Shown: piece after piece, positions 25,156 through 35,174 of the stretch
Layout: each line of letters starts with the position of its first letter
Numbering within the stretch: position 1 is the first letter of the stretch
NCBI GenBank assembly: GCA_965249775.1
Contig: OZ252253.1
Span: 3,968,001-4,032,000, forward strand
Length of the DNA: 64,000 nucleotides
From: UBA822 sp965249775
GTDB lineage: Bacteria; Gemmatimonadota; Gemmatimonadetes; Longimicrobiales; Gaopeijiaceae
Direction of reading: 5' to 3'
The notes under the pieces: generated by a model
Database searches by the model: none
What the model was told of the DNA's origin: nothing
Seen by the model: the letters and a program-made list of their open reading frames with translations, nothing else
Program-made: the position numbers and the translations under genes

Positions 25156-26109
25156 ATGCGTGTCGCACTACCTGCAACGCCTCTAGCACTGTCCGTAACA
25201 CTGCTTTTCGCCTTTGGCGGCCTCGAGGCGGTCTCGCAGGAGCCTCTGCTCATCGATCGCGTCGAGCACCACAACGTGGACAACGACGGCGTGAACGTTC
25301 ACTACGTCACCCTGGGCGAAGTCGAGACGGGCGAGACGCTCCTGTTCGTTCACGGTTTCCCGAACTTCTGGTACGTCTGGCACAACCAGATGGAGGCGTT
25401 CGCCGACGAATACCGTGTCGTCGCCATGGACACGCGCGCCACGAACCGCTCGGGCAAGCCCGAAGGCGTCGAGAGCTACGACATGCCGCTCCTCCTGTCG
25501 GACATCAACGCGGTCATCGATGACCTGGGCGTCGACCAGGTCACCCTGGTCGCCCACGACTGGGGCGGCATCATCGCTTGGTATTTCGTCATGGACGAGA
25601 CGTCCTCCTCGAGGGTGGAGCGTCTCATCATGATGAATCTGACGCACCCACGCGGTTTCTCGCGCACCTTGGCGAACGCGACGCCCGAGCAGCGTCGCGC
25701 CACGGAGTACGCGAGGACCTTTCAGCAACCCGGTGTGGGTGCGGGCATACAGCGAGGGGCTGCCGGCAGAGCGGAACGCACCTACGGGGACCAGGGCGAG
25801 CGCGTCGTCCAGTTCGTGCAGGAGGCCTACGAGCGGTCAGACATGGAGCTGATGCTCAACTTCTACCGTGCGAACTACTTCACGGAGCCCTACGTGGAGT
25901 TGACGGACTTCCCCCAGATAGACATGCCGGTCCTTCAGTTCCACGGGCTGGACGACACGGCGGTGGACAAGGACGGGTTGAGCAAGACCTGGGACTGGAT
26001 CGACCGGGACTACACGCTCGTCACCTATCCGGGTATCGGGCACACCGTCCAGATCCAGGCTGCCGACCGGGTGATCGAGACCATGCGGTGGTGGCTGACG
26101 ACGCACTGA
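25156..26109 (+). CDS. Exported alpha/beta hydrolase, epoxide hydrolase-like
   Basis: 317 residues from ATG 25156 (AGGGGG site); the upstream in-frame ATG is rejected. A signal peptide ends near VSQEP (about 30). Triad candidates: nucleophile Asp135 in VAHDWGG, His296 in GIGHT, and an acid in HGLDDTAVDKD. The oxyanion motif HGFP is at 66-69. An Asp nucleophile indicates epoxide hydrolase or haloalkane dehalogenase rather than esterase. It is 63 bp upstream of the FG-GAP gene, same strand. Confidence 0.82.
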   Translation: MRVALPATPLALSVTLLFAFGGLEAVSQEPLLIDRVEHHNVDNDGVNVHYVTLGEVETGETLLFVHGFPNFWYVWHNQMEAFADEYRVVAMDTRATNRSGKPEGVESYDMPLLLSDINAVIDDLGVDQVTLVAHDWGGIIAWYFVMDETSSSRVERLIMMNLTHPRGFSRTLANATPEQRRATEYARTFQQPGVGAGIQRGAAGRAERTYGDQGERVVQFVQEAYERSDMELMLNFYRANYFTEPYVELTDFPQIDMPVLQFHGLDDTAVDKDGLSKTWDWIDRDYTLVTYPGIGHTVQIQAADRVIETMRWWLTTH

Positions 26110-26171
26110 CGAAACACCAGGGTCGCAGGCGCGAGAGTAGCAGGCGCCCGGCGGCCCCTATGGAGGACAAG

Positions 26172-27677
26172 ATGATCCAGTCCGTCGAGAACGTCTTTTC
26201 CCTCGTAGCCTTTAGAAGGGCCTGCCTCCTCGGAGCCCTCGCGGTTCTGGGCTCGGGAGTCGCGCCGTCCCTCGCCGAGGGGCAGGCCGGCGCTGCTGGG
26301 ACCGGAAGCGGAGTCCCGGTCGGCGACGCGATGACGGTGGCTAGGGCTGCGGACGGCCGGTACATCTCCTGGCGTGAGCACATCATCGACGAAGCGGCGT
26401 CCGCCGGGTTCAAGCTGAGTGGCAGCGATGGTCTGGTCATGGCCGACATCGACAACGATGGGTACGAGGACATCGTCTCGGTGCATGAATCAGATAGCGA
26501 ATACGACTCCAGTGCGTTCGACCCGGACTTCGTTCCGGACGCCGAAGGCCACGTGCGTATTGCGTTCGGTACGGCGGACCCGGACCGATGGATCAACATC
26601 ACCCTGGCCGAAGGAACCGACGCACCCGCCCCGGAAGATGCCGCCATCGCCGATGTGAACCGGGACGGGTATCTCGACGTGATGGTGGCGGCAGAGCTGG
26701 CGCATCTCATCTATCTGCAGAATCCAGGTGCCGGCGCCCGCACAGTGACGTGGCCGCGTTTGATCCTTCCCATGACCGAGGGACGTGGCTCCTATATTCG
26801 CGTGTTCCTCGCCGACTTCGACGGTGACGGGGTACCCGAGGCCACCGCCCCGAACAAGGGCGCCCAGAGGCCCGGACCCGAGGACTTTGCCCGGTCGACC
26901 GCCGTGTCCATCTATCAGGTGACCGGCGACCCGCTTGTCGGCGACAACTGGACAGAAACGGAGCTCGGACAATACAGCGTGCCGCAGAACGCTGAACCGG
27001 TGGATCTCGATGGCGACGGAGATCTGGACATCATTGCGGGGTCCCGTGGCGAGAACCGATTGGTGTTCTTCGAGAACGTGGGCGATCTCCGCTTTCGTGA
27101 GGATTCCATTCGCATCAACGGTGCCCGGGCTGCCGGATTCAACCTGGAGTACGCGGATCTGAATCGGGATGGCCGACTCGACATCATCGGTGCGGCTGGC
27201 GGGGGGCTCTATTGGTTCGAGCAGCCCGAGCGCATCGGTGACGCATGGACCGCACATCTCATCGGGAGGTTCACGCCGGACAGCATGACCGGCCTGGAGA
27301 TCGCGGACATCAATGGTGATGGGCGCCTGGACGTCATCGGCGGGAGCTACAGCCGCGGGCCGCGTGAAGGTGACGGTGACGTCGATGTGAATGACGCCCT
27401 GGGACGTATTGGCTGGTTTGAGCATCCGGATGATGTGACCGGAGTCTGGCCCCGACACGACATCTCGCGCCGTAAGCGTGGCATGTACGACAAGTTCATC
27501 GCCAGGGATATGGACGGCGACGGTGACATCGACTTCGTCTCGACCCGCGGGAACAGCGTGCCCTGGGACGGCGTTTTCTGGCTGGAGCAGATTCGGACAC
27601 CCGGCCCCGTGGCGTCCTTCGAGCGGGCACGGGCGGAGGACAGCGAGGAGATGCCTCTTCCTGGAGCGCGGGAGTAA
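26172..27677 (+). CDS. Secreted FG-GAP/VCBS repeat protein
   Basis: 501 residues from ATG 26172, placed 5 bases after GGAGG; the long open frame further upstream overlaps the hydrolase gene and is a shadow. After a signal peptide (to about 30), repeated FG-GAP units carry calcium-binding loops of the form D-x-D-x-D-G: DIDNDGYEDIVS, DVNRDGYLDVMV, DFDGDGVPEATA, DLDGDGDLDIIAG, DLNRDGRLDIIG, DINGDGRLDVIG and DMDGDGDIDFVS. This makes a seven-bladed, integrin-like propeller used for binding or adhesion. No enzyme domain is present. Confidence 0.85.
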   Translation: MIQSVENVFSLVAFRRACLLGALAVLGSGVAPSLAEGQAGAAGTGSGVPVGDAMTVARAADGRYISWREHIIDEAASAGFKLSGSDGLVMADIDNDGYEDIVSVHESDSEYDSSAFDPDFVPDAEGHVRIAFGTADPDRWINITLAEGTDAPAPEDAAIADVNRDGYLDVMVAAELAHLIYLQNPGAGARTVTWPRLILPMTEGRGSYIRVFLADFDGDGVPEATAPNKGAQRPGPEDFARSTAVSIYQVTGDPLVGDNWTETELGQYSVPQNAEPVDLDGDGDLDIIAGSRGENRLVFFENVGDLRFREDSIRINGARAAGFNLEYADLNRDGRLDIIGAAGGGLYWFEQPERIGDAWTAHLIGRFTPDSMTGLEIADINGDGRLDVIGGSYSRGPREGDGDVDVNDALGRIGWFEHPDDVTGVWPRHDISRRKRGMYDKFIARDMDGDGDIDFVSTRGNSVPWDGVFWLEQIRTPGPVASFERARAEDSEEMPLPGARE

Positions 27678-27683
27678 CGTTCC

Positions 27684-30005
27684 TCACCCTCCGGGTAGCG
27701 AAATTCCTTCGTCGGCATCCGCCCAAAGTTCGCGGTACGTGGCGCGGGCTTCGGCGGCCTCTTCGGCCCGACCCGAGGCATCCAGCACTTGGGCCGCGAG
27801 GAATCGGGTGGGAGCGAGGTAGTACACCGCGCCGGGCGTCACGTCGAACGTATCTTCGAGCCACCGAAGCGCCTCGTCGTCCTCTCCGACCTGCTGGAGG
27901 GCTGAAGCCCGTACGAATCGAGCGTGCTCCTGGCCGAAAGCCGGGTGATCCCAGAGGACGGCAGGTAGATGGCCCTGGAGGCGCTCGAGGGCGCGGAGAA
28001 CGTCCGCGGGAGAACTCCCCTGCCGCCACGCGACATCCGCCCGAAGAGTGGTCGCCAGCTCTCCGGGCACGGCGGTCCGGGCTACGTCGGCGAGCTCCTC
28101 GATCGCAACCGCGTGTTGCAGAGCCCTGGTTGCGTCGCCCCTCGAGGCCAGCAAACCCATGAAGTACAGTCGGGCATGCTGATCGTACGCCCGTTCGGGT
28201 GGCGACCCCCGCTCCGGGACTGGCGGTGCCCAACGCTGCAGTTCCTCCATCACACTCGCGAGGTCGTCGCGCGGGATCGTAAGGAACGGCAGCGTTGCCA
28301 GCACGGCTCGTGTGACACGCGCCTGCTCGAGGTCGACGTCGGCCGCCCGTTCGAGCTCCACCGCGGCGGCTCGCCACCTTCCCTGGGCCACGAAGAGGCG
28401 TGCGAGGTTGAGGTGCCCTGCGAGCTGGATCGGCTCGGCGTTCGCCGACCGAGTGAAGCCACTGGCCAGCCTCTCTGCCATGGGGAAACCTCCACCCCAT
28501 TCGGCGACACGCACCGGAAAGATCAGGTTGATGGCAACCGGACGTGCGTCAAAGAGAACGAAGAGCTCTTCGGCTGTTTGATCGTCACCCCGCATTACGG
28601 CGTTGATCAGGTCATTGTGATTGGGCCCTCCCGAGGTGCGCACCGCTTTGAGCATCGAGTTGAGGCTGTCTGAGGCTACGGCGTCGTGCTCGCTCCCGAC
28701 GAGCTGTAGGAGTGGTCATATGGGGCACGTGAAGCCGGGATCTGATCTCAGCACCTCCTCGAACACGGCGCGCGCCTCGCTCGCCGGGCGCCCGCGCACC
28801 GGGTTGAGTCGCATGAGCGTCTGCGCGAGGAAGAAACGCGCCTCGACGTCTCCGGGCCGTTCGACGAGCATCGCCTCGAAGCCAGCTTCGGCGCGGTCGC
28901 CGTCGCCGGCACGGAACGCTTCGTATGCATCGAGGAACTCACGGTCACGCTCGTCGAGCCGATCGACGAGGGCACGAGCACTCGGAAGTGCGTTGGGTGC
29001 TGATCCCACGAGGTGCGTGAACGACCCATCCGTCTCCATGAGGGCAGCGACGATCGCGGTACGGAGATAAGCCAGCGCGAAACTGTTGTCCGCCTCGACG
29101 GCTGCCTGGAAGGCCTCGAGGGCCACGTCGTGTTGGGAGTCCCGCATCGCTTGTTCGCCTCGGAGGAAATCCTGCCAGGCTGCGGGAGACTCGGTCATCT
29201 GGAACGCGGTCCGTACGAGCCGAGCGCTCGCCCGACCGAACTGTGCGAAAACCAGCTCGACGGCGAGCTTGTCGATATGGTCGAAGACCTCCACGGCATC
29301 ACCCCCGGCCTCGACGAGCACCAGCAGTTCGTCGGGGGTTTCGGCGTCGAATAGCGACGCTTGGAGGCGGATCTCGCCCTCGCTCGCCGTGATAACAGGG
29401 AGTATGAAGAGGCGCCAGCCGCGCTCGGCGGCGATCGCAGCGGCGCGACCGACCTCCATCACCACCTCCTGCGACCCCATGCCGGCGGCTTTGATCACGG
29501 TGCCAGGGTCGACGATCTGCAGGTCGTCGATCACCGCCAGCTTCCCTCGCAGCAGGTCGACGATCCCCTCGTGAAGGACCGGGTCGGCCCCCCCTCGGAC
29601 GGTGGCAGGAAAGATGGCTAGCTGCGGCAGGGCACGCCCCGCGAGAAGCTGTGGGGGGTCGGCGGGCAGCACGATTCTTATTGCCGTGACCAACCCCAAT
29701 GCCGCGAAAGCGAGCACGCCGCCGGCGAGCGCATTTCGCCACGCGAAGAGGCGTCGCACCCTGGTCTGGGGAACAACACCACGGTTCGAGAGGCCTCGCT
29801 GCACGTACGACGTGACGAGGATGATGGGCAGACCGACGACCAGCAACACCAACGTGTACTGGGCGACCCACGTCGGGAGCAGGAGTGCCTCGGACAGGTC
29901 GAGGGTAACCGAGAAGACCGCCCATCCGCCGGCCAGGTACACACCAAGCACCTGCCACAGCGAACGGCTGTGGATCTCGTCTAGGAGCTTCCTCAGTGTA
30001 GGCAT
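27684..30005 (-). pseudogene. TPR-repeat membrane regulator, broken by in-frame TGA
   Basis: Read from ATG 30005, 429 codons run to TGA at 28716-28718, and the same frame continues for 343 residues to 27684. The N-terminus is typical (MPTLRKLLDEIHSRSLWQVLGVYLAGGWAVFSVT), with about three membrane helices to residue 125, then an adenylate-cyclase-associated-type beta domain and TPR-like helices across the TGA (SEARAVFEEVLRSDPGFTCPI; then ELFVLFDAR). Proteins of this plan accompany kinases or cyclases in Gemmatimonadota-like genomes. No second start or ribosome site explains the split; a nonsense mutation, sequencing error or readthrough is possible. Confidence 0.68.
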
Positions 30006-30232
30006 TTTAGGGCGCCCATCGTGTGGCTCCGTGGCCGGGCGATCGCTGAAGTCAGGGTATGACCAACGCGGTCCGCGAGCAAGGAAACCTCACATAGCGG
30101 GAGGGTCCTCTAAACCTGTCGTGAGCCATCACTGGCGCGGCACGGCTCGTGTGGGCATCATGCGGAAGATGTCCGAGGCGGGTCGGGAATTCGAGCGCTC
30201 GATTTGTGAACACTTCACGTGGGCAGGTATCC

Positions 30233-30922
30233 ATGGATCGGAACCCCGAGAACGGCGATAACTCCGGGAGTGGGGACACTCGCCGAGAGAACGAGCCTCA
30301 GACACAGCGGGCGAGCGACCTCACGCGGCGCGGCTTTTTGGAAGGCACCGGGGCTGCCCTGGTGGTCGCGGGCGTACCGAAGCTGGGGGCAGCGGAGATT
30401 CCACCGGCGACGGTCGTCGGGCAGGAGGTCGCGGCCGTTCCACGGACGGCGATCCGCGTCACCATCAACGGTACAGAGCAGCGGTTCGAGGTGGAGGACC
30501 GGTGGACGCTCAACGAGCTCCTGCGGGATCACATGGCGCTCACGGGCTCCAAGATCGGCTGCGACCGCGGCGAGTGCGGTGCGTGCACGGTGCTGCTCGA
30601 TGGCGGGCCCGTGTATTCGTGCAGCACGCTTGCGGTGTGGGCAGACGGTCGGGAGGTCGTGACGGTAGAGGGGCTCGAGAGTAACGGCGCCGTTTCTCCG
30701 TTGCAGCAGGCTTTCATGGATCACAATGCGCCTCAATGCGGGTTCTGCACGCCGGGTCAGCTGATGACGGCCACCGCGTTGTTGGACCGTAACCCACGTC
30801 CGACCACGGAGGAGGTGCGCGAGGCGATGGTGGGCAATCTCTGCCGCTGCTCGAATTACAACGCGATCGTGGAAGCCGTGGTTGCGGCCGGTGGAACGTC
30901 GACGGCGGGAGGTGCACAATGA
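30233..30922 (+). CDS. Tat-exported [2Fe-2S] subunit of a molybdenum hydroxylase
   Basis: 229 residues from ATG 30233. A Tat motif, TRRGFLEG (31-38), precedes the hydrophobic stretch, so the assembled complex is exported. Plant-type cluster ligands are Cys110, Cys115, Cys118 and Cys130; the second cluster uses Cys169, Cys172, Cys204 and Cys206 (CGFC, CRC). This matches PaoA and other xanthine-dehydrogenase-family small subunits. Four bases overlap with the large subunit (ATGA at 30919-30922), and a third subunit follows. Confidence 0.92.
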   Translation: MDRNPENGDNSGSGDTRRENEPQTQRASDLTRRGFLEGTGAALVVAGVPKLGAAEIPPATVVGQEVAAVPRTAIRVTINGTEQRFEVEDRWTLNELLRDHMALTGSKIGCDRGECGACTVLLDGGPVYSCSTLAVWADGREVVTVEGLESNGAVSPLQQAFMDHNAPQCGFCTPGQLMTATALLDRNPRPTTEEVREAMVGNLCRCSNYNAIVEAVVAAGGTSTAGGAQ

Positions 30923-33087
30923 GCCCGCAGCAAGCAAACCAGGTCCGGCCCATGAACACGGTCGGGCACAACGTCCCGCGCATCGACGCCTACGAGCGCG
31001 TGACCGGGAGGGCCACCTTTACGGCAGACCGGCGGCTTCCCGGAATGTTGTTCGCACGGGTCCTACGCAGCCCGCATCCGCACGCGCGCATCCGCAGTAT
31101 CGACACGTCGAGGGCGGGGGCCCTCCCCGGAGTGAGGGCGGTCATCACGCACGAGACGCACGAGATGATCTACAGCTCGGGCTCCATAGCGGGGGGACGG
31201 CAGTACAGCGACGCGGCGAAGGACGTCACCCAACACGTTCGCTACATGTTCGACAACCCGGTGCGCTTCGTCGGCCAGCCCGTCGCGGCGGTGGCCGCGG
31301 TCGACCGGCACATAGCGGAAGAGGCGCTCCAACTCATCCAGATCGACTGGGAGGAGCTGCCGTTCGTCATCGATGCTGAGGAGGCTCTCGAGCCGGGCGC
31401 TCCTCCGATCTGGCCCGAGGGCAACCTCGCGCTGGACTTTGCCAACCAAGCGAGACCGTCGGGGGGAACGAGTGGGGACCCGGAGGCGGGATTCGCTAGT
31501 GCCGATCAGGTGTTCGAGGACCGCTACACGACGGCCTTCGTGCAGGACGGTCAGATGGAGCCGCGCTCCGCTTTGGCGGAGTGGGACGGCGACAAGGTCA
31601 CGATCTACACGCCGACCCAGGGCATCTCGAACTGTCGTCACGACAATGCGCGGGATCTGGGTCTGGAAGACCATCAGGTTCAGATCGTCTGCAAGTACAT
31701 GGGCGGCGGGTTTGGCGACAAGAACGGTAGTTACTACTTCGATCTGATCGCCGCGACGCTAGCGAAGGAGGCCGACGCGCCCGTGCTGCTCGAGCTCTCG
31801 CGGAAGGACGACTGGCTCGGCACACACGGCCGTTGGCACACCATACAGGATCTACGGGTGGGAGTGGCGGGGAACGGCGAGGTGACGGCGATTCAGCTGC
31901 GGGGCTACAGCGGGATGGGCCCGTATCTCAGGAGATCCGGGGGCATCAGCGGTATCGAGGCCTATGCGTGTCCCAACGTCGATCGCTTGGTGTACCCGGT
32001 GCACACGAACCGGATGGTGTCGGGGAATTTCCGGGCGCCCTCGGATCCCCAGGGCTACTTCGCGATCCAGTCGATGATGGACGACATCGCGTACAAGGTG
32101 GGGATGGACCCGGTGGACTTCGCGCTGCTGAACATGCTGAAGCCGACCGAGCGGGTGCGGTTCACGAACTACACGCTCGATGAGTGCATTGCGCAGGGTC
32201 GAGAGCTCTTCGATTGGGAGAGCCGCTGGCGTCCCGTGCCAGGCTCGGACCCCGGCCCGGTCAAGCGAGGCGCCGGTATGGCGTTCATGATGTTCCGAGC
32301 GGGTGTCGGCCCGAGCAGCGCCATCCTCCGGGTGAATTCCGCTGAGCGCTACACGCTGTTTGTAGGCGTCACGGATATTGGCCCCGGTGCAAAGACGACG
32401 ATGGCAATGATCGCTGCCGAAGAGCTGGGCGTTCCGTTGTCGCAGGTGGAAGTCGTCTGGGGCGATACCGATCTCTGTCCGTATTCGGTCGGCGAATCGG
32501 GAAGCCGGACGACGGCGATGACCGGCTACGCGGTCGTTCAGGCTGCCCAGGACCTCAAGGGTCAGATCGCCGATCGAGGGATGTCTCAGGGAGACGACGT
32601 GCTGATCGCATCGGCGACTCCCACGCCCAGCACCCAGGGGCAGCGGCGCATGTGCTTCGGCGCCCACTTCGTGGAAGTGGAGGCGGATGTCGAGCTCGGC
32701 CATGTGCGGATCAGCAAGTACGTCGCCGTCCACGAGTCGGGGCGTATCCTCAATCCGCTGCCCGCGAAAGACCAGATCCGCGGCGCGGCCTTGCAGGGCG
32801 TAGGACAGGCCCTGCACGAGGATCTCCTGTATGACGTTCGGAACGGACATCCGCTCACGGCGGGATACTACGGGGCGCGCCACGTGACCCACATGGATGT
32901 GCCGGAGATCGAGGTGACCTTCATCGAGACCGACGACGGCTACGGGCCTTACGGCGCGAAGACGGTCGGGGAGGCCGGCATCATTCTCGGTCCGGCCGCG
33001 GTGGCCAACGCGATCTTCAACGCCATAGGACACCGCATGAAGGAACTGCCCATCACACGGGAAAAGATTCTGGAGGCGCTAGCATGA
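30919..33087 (+). CDS. Molybdopterin-binding large subunit, xanthine dehydrogenase family
   Basis: A protein of 722 residues. Family blocks: PRIDAYERVTGRATFTAD, VLRSPHPHARIRSIDTS, FVGQPVAAVAA, VQDGQMEPRSALAEW, YMGGGFGDKNGS (Moco dinucleotide loop), SGNFRAPSDPQGYFAIQS, and the C-terminal GAKTVGEAG carrying the catalytic Glu. It has no signal of its own and would be carried through Tat with the small subunit. It could oxidise aldehydes or N-heterocycles; the substrate is not deducible. It overlaps both neighbours by four bases. Confidence 0.92.
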   Translation: MSPQQANQVRPMNTVGHNVPRIDAYERVTGRATFTADRRLPGMLFARVLRSPHPHARIRSIDTSRAGALPGVRAVITHETHEMIYSSGSIAGGRQYSDAAKDVTQHVRYMFDNPVRFVGQPVAAVAAVDRHIAEEALQLIQIDWEELPFVIDAEEALEPGAPPIWPEGNLALDFANQARPSGGTSGDPEAGFASADQVFEDRYTTAFVQDGQMEPRSALAEWDGDKVTIYTPTQGISNCRHDNARDLGLEDHQVQIVCKYMGGGFGDKNGSYYFDLIAATLAKEADAPVLLELSRKDDWLGTHGRWHTIQDLRVGVAGNGEVTAIQLRGYSGMGPYLRRSGGISGIEAYACPNVDRLVYPVHTNRMVSGNFRAPSDPQGYFAIQSMMDDIAYKVGMDPVDFALLNMLKPTERVRFTNYTLDECIAQGRELFDWESRWRPVPGSDPGPVKRGAGMAFMMFRAGVGPSSAILRVNSAERYTLFVGVTDIGPGAKTTMAMIAAEELGVPLSQVEVVWGDTDLCPYSVGESGSRTTAMTGYAVVQAAQDLKGQIADRGMSQGDDVLIASATPTPSTQGQRRMCFGAHFVEVEADVELGHVRISKYVAVHESGRILNPLPAKDQIRGAALQGVGQALHEDLLYDVRNGHPLTAGYYGARHVTHMDVPEIEVTFIETDDGYGPYGAKTVGEAGIILGPAAVANAIFNAIGHRMKELPITREKILEALA

Positions 33088-34094
33088 AAGCCTTTACGAA
33101 CCAGAATGCTCGTACCCTGGACGAAGCGGTGGCGCTCGCGCAGGAGGCACTCCGAGAGGGCCGGTCGGTCTCGTTCGCCGGGGGAGGCACCGATCTGCTC
33201 CAGCTGATCAAGGACAAGGTGGTGAATCGACCCGGCTCCGGAGAGCCGGACGTCCTCGTGAACCTCAAGACCGTGGACGGGCTCGATGAGGTAACGTCGT
33301 TGGGGCAGGAGGGCGTGACCGTAGGCGGGCTGACCACATTAGGCACGCTCAGCGAACATCCCCTCATCCGTGACCGGTTCACCGTGCTCGCCGAGGCGGC
33401 CGAGAGTGTCGCGACGCCACAGATCCGGAACACCGGTACGCTGGCGGGGAACGTCGTACAGCGGCCCTGGTGCTGGTACTATCGCAACGGCTTCCCCTGT
33501 TACAAGGCCGGGGGCAACGAGTGCTTCTCGATCGCGGGTGAGAACCAGCTCCATGCCATCTTCGGTGGCGGGCCGAGCTACATCGTCCATCCTTCGGATC
33601 TGGCCCCTGCGCTCGTCGCGCTCGGTGCCACGTTCCGGATCGTGGGGCCGGAGGGCGTGCGGACCCTGTCCGGATCAGACTTCTTCGTGCTTCCGCGCCA
33701 GGACGCATCGCACGAGAACGTTCTGGCCGACGACGAGGTGCTGGCGTCGGTCACGCTTGCTGCGCCCGGTGACGGTGTCCGGAGTGCGTATCACAAGATC
33801 ATGGATCGAGAGGCATGGACGCACGCGTTGGTGAGCGCCGCGGTGGTGCTCGACATGAACGGAGACGTGTGCCGGGAGGCGCGGATCGTGCTCGGAGGCG
33901 TAGCTCCGGTCCCGTGGCGGGTTCCAGGAGCGGAGGGCTTGCTGGCCGGACAGCGTGTTACGCCTGAGCTCGCCCGTGAAGTCGGGGCTGCCGCTGTGGC
34001 AGGAGCGAGGCCCCTCTCGAAGAACGCCTACAAGGTCCCGCTGACCCGGGGTGTTGTGGAGCGTACCGTCTTGGCGGTCGCCAGCTCCGCCTGA
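33084..34094 (+). CDS. FAD-binding subunit of the molybdenum hydroxylase (with Fe-S insert)
   Basis: A protein of 336 residues. FAD-binding blocks: FAGGGTDLLQ (31-40) and TPQIRNTGTLAGNV (111-124). Between 128 and 155 lies a Cys-rich insert with Cys130, Cys139 and Cys147 followed by AGEN and HAIFGG, like the [4Fe-4S]-bearing FAD subunits PaoB and 4-hydroxybenzoyl-CoA reductase beta. A fourth ligand is not obvious. The gene order small-large-FAD with four-base overlaps shows one operon. Together these form a periplasmic PaoABC-like enzyme. Confidence 0.88.
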   Translation: MKAFTNQNARTLDEAVALAQEALREGRSVSFAGGGTDLLQLIKDKVVNRPGSGEPDVLVNLKTVDGLDEVTSLGQEGVTVGGLTTLGTLSEHPLIRDRFTVLAEAAESVATPQIRNTGTLAGNVVQRPWCWYYRNGFPCYKAGGNECFSIAGENQLHAIFGGGPSYIVHPSDLAPALVALGATFRIVGPEGVRTLSGSDFFVLPRQDASHENVLADDEVLASVTLAAPGDGVRSAYHKIMDREAWTHALVSAAVVLDMNGDVCREARIVLGGVAPVPWRVPGAEGLLAGQRVTPELAREVGAAAVAGARPLSKNAYKVPLTRGVVERTVLAVASSA

Positions 34095-34104
34095 GGATGA
34101 GACC

Positions 34105-34455
34105 ATGAGACAGAGAGCATCGACGCTGCGTTTCGTGCTCGCGATCTGCGCTGGGGTCGTCGCAAGCCTTGGCGCTCCCGGGTCGGCAGCCGCCCAGAGC
34201 TCGGAGGACTTGGCGCTCAAGGCGCGGGTCGAGGCGGTCATCAAGAGCGCGGCCGACCTTCCCGCGGATTCGATTGCCGTGGCGGTGAGCAACGGGGTCG
34301 TGACGCTCACAGGCTCGGTCGTCTGTCAGGAGTGCGGGGGCCGCCGCACGCCCGGCGGCTCGGGCACGGTTCAGCAGAGCCTCGGCGCCGTCGTCCGCGC
34401 GATACCGGGCGTCATGAGCGTCGCATTCAAGTTGCGATATCAGCCACCGGGATGA
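34105..34455 (+). CDS. Exported BON-domain protein
   Basis: 116 residues from ATG 34105, with a signal peptide ending near AAAQ (about 31). A single BON domain occupies about 38-112: LALKARVEAVIKSAADLPADSIAVAVSNGVVTLTGSV, with an inserted Cys-x-x-Cys (VCQECGG), then IPGVMSVAFKLRY. BON proteins bind phospholipid or bridge envelope structures. It begins 10 bp after the FAD subunit and may be part of that operon. The CxxC within a BON domain is unusual. Confidence 0.75.
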   Translation: MRQRASTLRFVLAICAGVVASLGAPGSAAAQSSEDLALKARVEAVIKSAADLPADSIAVAVSNGVVTLTGSVVCQECGGRRTPGGSGTVQQSLGAVVRAIPGVMSVAFKLRYQPPG

Positions 34456-34512
34456 GGGCCAATAGCGCGCGGCCTCACCAAGCGCGTTCAGCCATCGAGT
34501 ACGTCGCACGCC

Positions 34513-35169
34513 ATGGTCGGTGAGAACAAACCGGCGCTCGTGGCGCTGGACACTCGGCGCGAAATGGTGATCGACGCCCTGTCGACCCACTTTGCCAACG
34601 ACGCTCTGGACATGGACGAATTCGAGCGCCGCGTGGATGTCGCCCACCACGCGGCATCGGTTGCTGAGCTCGATGAGCTGCTTGCGGATCTGCAATCTGC
34701 CGACGAGGGGCCGAGCGCATCGCTGGTCCGGCAGGCCGAAGGTCCGCAGGTCTCCATCGCGACCCGAGACCGCAAGGCCCGCGTGCTGTCGATCTTCAGC
34801 GGCATCCAGCGCAAAGGCAGGTGGCGCGTGCCCAAACGACTGCGCGTGCTCGCCGTGGGGGGCGGCATCGATCTGGACTTTCGCGAAGCCCAGCTCGGTC
34901 CCGGCGTCACCGAAGTCAAAGTGAAGAGCGTCATGGGCGGGATCGCCATCATAGTGCCGCCTGATCTCCACGTGGAGTGCGAGGGACGCGCCATTCTAGG
35001 CGCCTTCGAGGGAATGGAGAGCGGCACTGGCGAGCCGGATCCGGATGCGCCGCTGTTGCGCATCAGGGGGGTCGCGATCATGGGCGCCGTGGAGATCTCC
35101 ACGCGACGGGCTGGGGAGAGCATGAAGGCTGATGGAAGCGCAAACCACGGTCAGGTCGGTCGTCGATAG
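34513..35169 (+). CDS. DUF1707 plus LiaF-like C-terminal domain protein
   Basis: A protein of 218 residues without signal or membrane segment. Residues 8-65 match DUF1707 (TRREMVIDALSTHFANDALDMDEFERRVDVAHHAASVAELDELLADL). Residues about 90-200 match the LiaF/cell-wall-active-antibiotic-response beta domain (VLSIFSGIQRKGRWRVPKRLRVLAVGGGIDLDFREA, then VKSVMGGIAIIVPPDLHVE). LiaF proteins restrain envelope-stress two-component systems; no kinase or regulator of that kind is adjacent. Confidence 0.8.
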   Translation: MVGENKPALVALDTRREMVIDALSTHFANDALDMDEFERRVDVAHHAASVAELDELLADLQSADEGPSASLVRQAEGPQVSIATRDRKARVLSIFSGIQRKGRWRVPKRLRVLAVGGGIDLDFREAQLGPGVTEVKVKSVMGGIAIIVPPDLHVECEGRAILGAFEGMESGTGEPDPDAPLLRIRGVAIMGAVEISTRRAGESMKADGSANHGQVGRR

Positions 35170-35174
35170 GGGAT

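Noticed and set aside
28716..28718. Selenocysteine at the in-frame TGA
   Set aside because: No convincing bacterial SECIS hairpin with a conserved apical loop follows the codon, and the family is not a selenoprotein family.
31852..33033. Minus-strand frame of 393 codons
   Set aside because: It is antisense to the molybdopterin subunit, whose motifs are unmistakable; His/Arg-rich shadow composition.
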